Of a stretch of DNA of 61,733 bases, positions 58,665 to 61,733 are shown piece after piece. Under the pieces are notes generated by a model. The model was not told where the DNA came from. It worked only from the letters and a program-made list of their open reading frames with translations, and searched no databases. This DNA comes from Candidatus Desulfosporosinus nitrosoreducens (GTDB taxonomy: Bacteria > Bacillota > Desulfitobacteriia > Desulfitobacteriales > Desulfitobacteriaceae). The stretch lies in contig NZ_JAVHUW010000071.1 of the NCBI RefSeq assembly GCF_030954495.1, positions 1 to 61,733 of the forward strand. Reading direction: 5' to 3'. Positions within the stretch are counted from its first letter, which is position 1. Each line of letters begins with the position of its first letter. Made by a program: the position numbers and the translations under genes.

Positions 58665-58716
58665 AGCTGTTGCTGATCAAACATTGAGTTTGTTTAGAGC
58701 AACAGCTTCTTTTTTT
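58665..58716 (+). terminator. Terminator after the NlpC/P60 gene
   Basis: AGCTGTTGCT and AGCAACAGCT (10 bp) with additional CAAAC/GTTTG pairing, followed by TCTTTTTTT. Confidence 0.9.
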
Positions 58717-58800
58717 GCCCTAAGAGAAACTGTTACTTATTAATTATTATCTTAAAAACACAACTCTCAAAAATCACTGCATCTAAAAGTTAACTCTTTA

Positions 58801-58827
58801 ACAAAACTAAAACCTGTACATAGAATA
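58801..58827 (+). promoter_or_regulatory. Sigma-K-type promoter of the collagen-like gene
   Basis: AC at 58801-58802, exactly 16 bases, CATAGAATA at 58819-58827. This matches the B. subtilis sigma-K consensus (AC, 16 bp, CATANNNTA) at all fixed positions, and predicts late mother-cell expression during sporulation. Confidence 0.75.
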
Positions 58828-58908
58828 ATAAAAGATGTTTATATACAGATCTAAGCCTTTTTATTATGTACGGGAAATAGCAAGATCTAAAATAAAGGAG
58901 ATATTAGG

Positions 58909-61733
58909 ATGGCCGAGTTAACTACTGGTCTAATATATAATACACCGGCCAATGGAATAAGGAAAACAGCTACCTTCGCATTGAAAGTATCCAATGGTGA
59001 CGCAGTTGAGGCTACCGTTCAGATCGTTGGGTATTTCATCTCAGGAACAACTAAAAGTATGTATGTCCTAGAAGTGTTCGTTTTAGAAGCAGGCAATGTC
59101 GCAACTAGAAATTATTATGCGGATTTAAACGCATTTGAGTTTCAATTTACTACAAGCTCCAAAACCTTAAAAATATCTGCCTGGGGAAAGGATACAGCAG
59201 GGAATTTAGTCGCTGCACATCGTGTTCTGCTAGCCGAATTAGATCCGTTGGGTCTAGAAATTATATCCGAAGCAACAGGTGCAACCGGGGCCACCGGGAC
59301 AACGGGCGCCACTGGCGCTACTGGAGATGTAGGCGCGACGGGGGCCACCGGCGCTACCGGAGATGCTGGCACAACAGGCTCAACCGGTGCTACTGGTGTC
59401 ATCGGTGCCACTGGTAATACGGGTACGACAGGCGCCACCGGGGCTACTGGAGATACGGGTGCAACGGGGGCCACTGGATCAACCGGAGATATGGGGACAA
59501 CAGGTTCGACCGGTGCTACCGGGGGGACCGGCACAACGGGCTCGACTGGGGCCACCGGTGCGACTGGCCCTATTGGGGATATAGGTGCGACAGGCGCCAC
59601 CGGCTTTACCGGAAATATAGGGGCAACGGGTCCAATCGGCGCTACTGGGGACGTGGGCTCAACTGGAGCCACTGGATCAACTGGTGCGACCGGAGATGCT
59701 GGAGCAATGGGCTCAACCGGTGCCACTGGATCAACTGGTACGACCGGAGATGCTGGAGCAATGGGCTCAACCGGTGCCACTGGAGATACCGGCACGACCG
59801 GCGTCACCGGGGCTACTGGACCTACTGGCGCTATAGGAGAACAAGGACCCACCGGCGCAACCGGGGTTACCGGGGATATTGGTGCGATGGGCTTGACTGG
59901 GGCCACTGGAGCTACGGGTGCAACCGGCGCTACTGGAGATGTGGGCACAACAGGGGCCACTGGATCAACTGGTGCGACTGGGGACACGGGTGCGACAGGC
60001 ATGACCGGCTCCACTGGAGATACCGGCTCAACAGGCTCGACTGGGGCTACCGGAGATGCTGGAGCAACTGGCTCAACCGGTGCTACTGGAGATGCCGGCA
60101 CGACGGGCTCGACTGGTACTACTGGAGATACGGGAACCACCGGTGCTACCGGCCCGACCGGAGATACTGGTGCAACAGGCTCAACTGGGGCTACCGGGGA
60201 CGTTGGTATAACAGGTTCGACTGGTGCCACCGGCCCCATTGGGGATACGGGTATGACAGGCGCCACCGGGGATACTGGACCTACTGGTGCTACAGGAGAG
60301 CAAGGACCCACCGGGGATATGGGAACAACAGGTTCGACCGGCGCTACTGGAGATGTAGGTGCGACGGGGTCCACCGGCGCTACCGGAGATGCCGGCTCAA
60401 CGGGCTCGATCGGCGCCACTGGATCAACCGGAGATGCGGGGGTCACTGGTGATACTGGTGGTACTGGAGATACGGGTGCAACGGGGGCTACTGGATCAAC
60501 CGGAGAAATGGGGGCAACAGGTTCAACCGGGACTACCGGAGGGACTGGCGCAACGGGCTCGACTGGGGCTACCGGAGATATAGGGCCAACAGGTCCAACC
60601 GGCGCTACTGGAGATGTGGGCACAACAGGGGCCACTGGATCAACTGGTGCGACTGGGGATACGGGTGCGATAGGCATGACCGGCTCCACTGGAGATGTCG
60701 GCTCAACAGGTTCTACCGGCTCAACCGGGGATGCTGGCACAACAGGCTCGACCGGGGCTACCGGAGATGCGGGAGCCACTGGTTCTACCGGCTCTACCGG
60801 AGATGCTGGCACAACAGGCTCGACTGGAGCTACCGGAGATGTGGGCGCAACTGGTTCGACCGGCTCGACCGGGGATGCTGGCACAACAGGCTCGACTGGG
60901 GCTACTGGAGATACGGGAGCCACTGGTTCGACCGGCTCGACCGGAGATATGGGGGCAACGGGTCCAACCGGCGCTACTGGGGACGTGGGCTCAACTGGAG
61001 CCACTGGATCAACTGGTGCGATGGGCTTGACTGGGGCCACTGGAGATACGGGAGCCACCGGTGCTACCGGCTCAACCGGGGATGCGGGCACAACAGGCCC
61101 GACTGGGACTACGGGAGATGTGGGGGCGACGGGGTCCACCGGCGCTACCGGGGATGCCGGCTCAACGGGCTCGATCGGCGCCACCGGAGATATGGGTGCA
61201 ACAGGTTCGACCGGCGCTACTGGAGATGCCGGCTCCACTGGCTCGACTGGTACTACCGGAGATGTGGGCGCAACTGGTTCGACCGGCTCGACCGGGGATA
61301 CTGGCACAACCGGCTCGACTGGGGCTACCGGAGATGTGGGCGCAACTGGTTCGACCGGCTCGACCGGGGATGCCGGCACAACCGGCTCGACTGGGTCTAC
61401 CGGAGATGTGGGCGCAACTGGTTCGACCGGCTCGACCGGTGATTCTGGCACAACCGGCTCGACTGGTGCTACCGGAGATGTGGGCGCAACTGGTTCGACC
61501 GGCTCTACCGGGGATTCTGGCACAACAGGCTCGACTGGGGCTACCGGAGATGTGGGCGCAACTGGTTCGACCGGCTCGACCGGGGATGCCGGCACAACCG
61601 GCTCGACTGGGGCTACCGGAGATGTGGGCGCAACTGGTTCGACCGGCTCGACCGGGGATGCTGGCACAACCGGCTCGACTGGGGCTACCGGAGATGTGGG
61701 CGCAACTGGTTCGACCGGCTCGACCGGGGATGC
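58909..61733 (+). CDS. Collagen-like (Gly-X-Thr repeat) spore-surface protein, 3' part missing
   Basis: 941 codons in the window with no stop. Residues 1-120 are a beta-rich globular domain (MAELTTGLIYNTPANGIRKT start). From residue ~122, about 270 Gly-X-Y triplets follow, mostly GAT, GST, GDA, GDV, GDT with Thr at Y. Like BclA, the domain should form a rigid trimeric stalk with glycosylated threonines on the exosporium. AAAGGAG eight bases before the ATG. The sigma-K-type promoter supports spore-coat location. Gene continues beyond the right edge. Confidence 0.9.
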   Translation, partial: MAELTTGLIYNTPANGIRKTATFALKVSNGDAVEATVQIVGYFISGTTKSMYVLEVFVLEAGNVATRNYYADLNAFEFQFTTSSKTLKISAWGKDTAGNLVAAHRVLLAELDPLGLEIISEATGATGATGTTGATGATGDVGATGATGATGDAGTTGSTGATGVIGATGNTGTTGATGATGDTGATGATGSTGDMGTTGSTGATGGTGTTGSTGATGATGPIGDIGATGATGFTGNIGATGPIGATGDVGSTGATGSTGATGDAGAMGSTGATGSTGTTGDAGAMGSTGATGDTGTTGVTGATGPTGAIGEQGPTGATGVTGDIGAMGLTGATGATGATGATGDVGTTGATGSTGATGDTGATGMTGSTGDTGSTGSTGATGDAGATGSTGATGDAGTTGSTGTTGDTGTTGATGPTGDTGATGSTGATGDVGITGSTGATGPIGDTGMTGATGDTGPTGATGEQGPTGDMGTTGSTGATGDVGATGSTGATGDAGSTGSIGATGSTGDAGVTGDTGGTGDTGATGATGSTGEMGATGSTGTTGGTGATGSTGATGDIGPTGPTGATGDVGTTGATGSTGATGDTGAIGMTGSTGDVGSTGSTGSTGDAGTTGSTGATGDAGATGSTGSTGDAGTTGSTGATGDVGATGSTGSTGDAGTTGSTGATGDTGATGSTGSTGDMGATGPTGATGDVGSTGATGSTGAMGLTGATGDTGATGATGSTGDAGTTGPTGTTGDVGATGSTGATGDAGSTGSIGATGDMGATGSTGATGDAGSTGSTGTTGDVGATGSTGSTGDTGTTGSTGATGDVGATGSTGSTGDAGTTGSTGSTGDVGATGSTGSTGDSGTTGSTGATGDVGATGSTGSTGDSGTTGSTGATGDVGATGSTGSTGDAGTTGSTGATGDVGATGSTGSTGDAGTTGSTGATGDVGATGSTGSTGD
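61258..61733 (+). repeat. 72-bp tandem repeats in the collagen-like gene
   Basis: A 72-base unit (24 residues, GDVGATGSTGSTGD...) starts at 61258, 61330, 61402, 61474, 61546, 61618 and 61690, nearly identical, and continues beyond the edge. A related copy is at 60834. Repeat number will vary between strains and can collapse in assembly. Confidence 0.95.

Noticed and set aside
59142..61667. 841-codon minus-strand frame of Pro-Val-x-Pro repeats
   Set aside because: It is the mirror image of the plus-strand Gly-X-Thr codons; no ribosome binding site or promoter. The plus-strand gene has start, ribosome binding site and promoter.
58909..61733. Possible CRISPR array or satellite
   Set aside because: Units are in-frame multiples of nine bases coding Gly-X-Y without unique spacers.

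Overview
The window looks like part of the chromosome of an endospore-forming, anaerobic or respiratory Firmicute; a Desulfosporosinus/Desulfitobacterium-like Peptococcaceae member is my best inference. The reasons are sporulation genes (spore photoproduct lyase, a collagen-like gene behind a sigma-K-type promoter), HutP and FadR regulators of Bacillus type, an L-lactate LutABC cluster and strong AGGAGG-type ribosome binding sites. No rRNA, tRNA or CRISPR array was seen.

Bases 1 to about 37,260 are a siphovirus prophage whose left end lies outside the window. Most of it is read on the minus strand. Starting from the control region at 35.4-35.6 kb and moving left: an early block of an excisionase-like protein, a Cro-like protein and many tiny proteins (several zinc ribbons); a recombination/replication block (SbcC-like ATPase, RecT-like annealing protein, MBL hydrolase, J-domain protein, PAPS-reductase-like enzyme, a possible sliding clamp, Dam methylase, DnaD-like initiator, Hjc-like nuclease); a sigma-like late activator; packaging (HNH-kinase fusion, small and large terminase); head (portal, protease, capsid); tail (connector, major tail protein, G/GT chaperones with a frameshift signal, tape measure, Dit, Gp37-like, fibres, spike); and lysis (holin, amidase). 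Plus-strand islands inside the phage are a 33-residue membrane peptide at 1.3 kb, a small membrane protein plus hicAB at 21.0-21.9 kb, and the repressor and integrase at 35.6-37.3 kb.

From 37.3 kb the host chromosome follows: a hutP-hutH-cupin group with a HutP-type leader; a divergent amino-acid permease that seems to start at AUU; two SHOCT proteins; a chemoreceptor; a fatty-acid beta-oxidation operon fadR-fadN-fadA-fadE with a perfect FadR operator; lutABC; splB; a UbiB/ABC1 kinase; a phasin-like coiled-coil protein; an NlpC/P60 hydrolase; and a very long collagen-like gene that runs off the right edge.

The most interesting sequence signals are three phage operators spaced exactly 31 bp apart, the A_AAA_AAC slippery site, two genes broken at poly-G tracts (Dam methylase and a metallopeptidase), the isolated plus-strand membrane peptide next to the lysis genes, and the sigma-K promoter plus 72-bp tandem repeats of the collagen-like gene.
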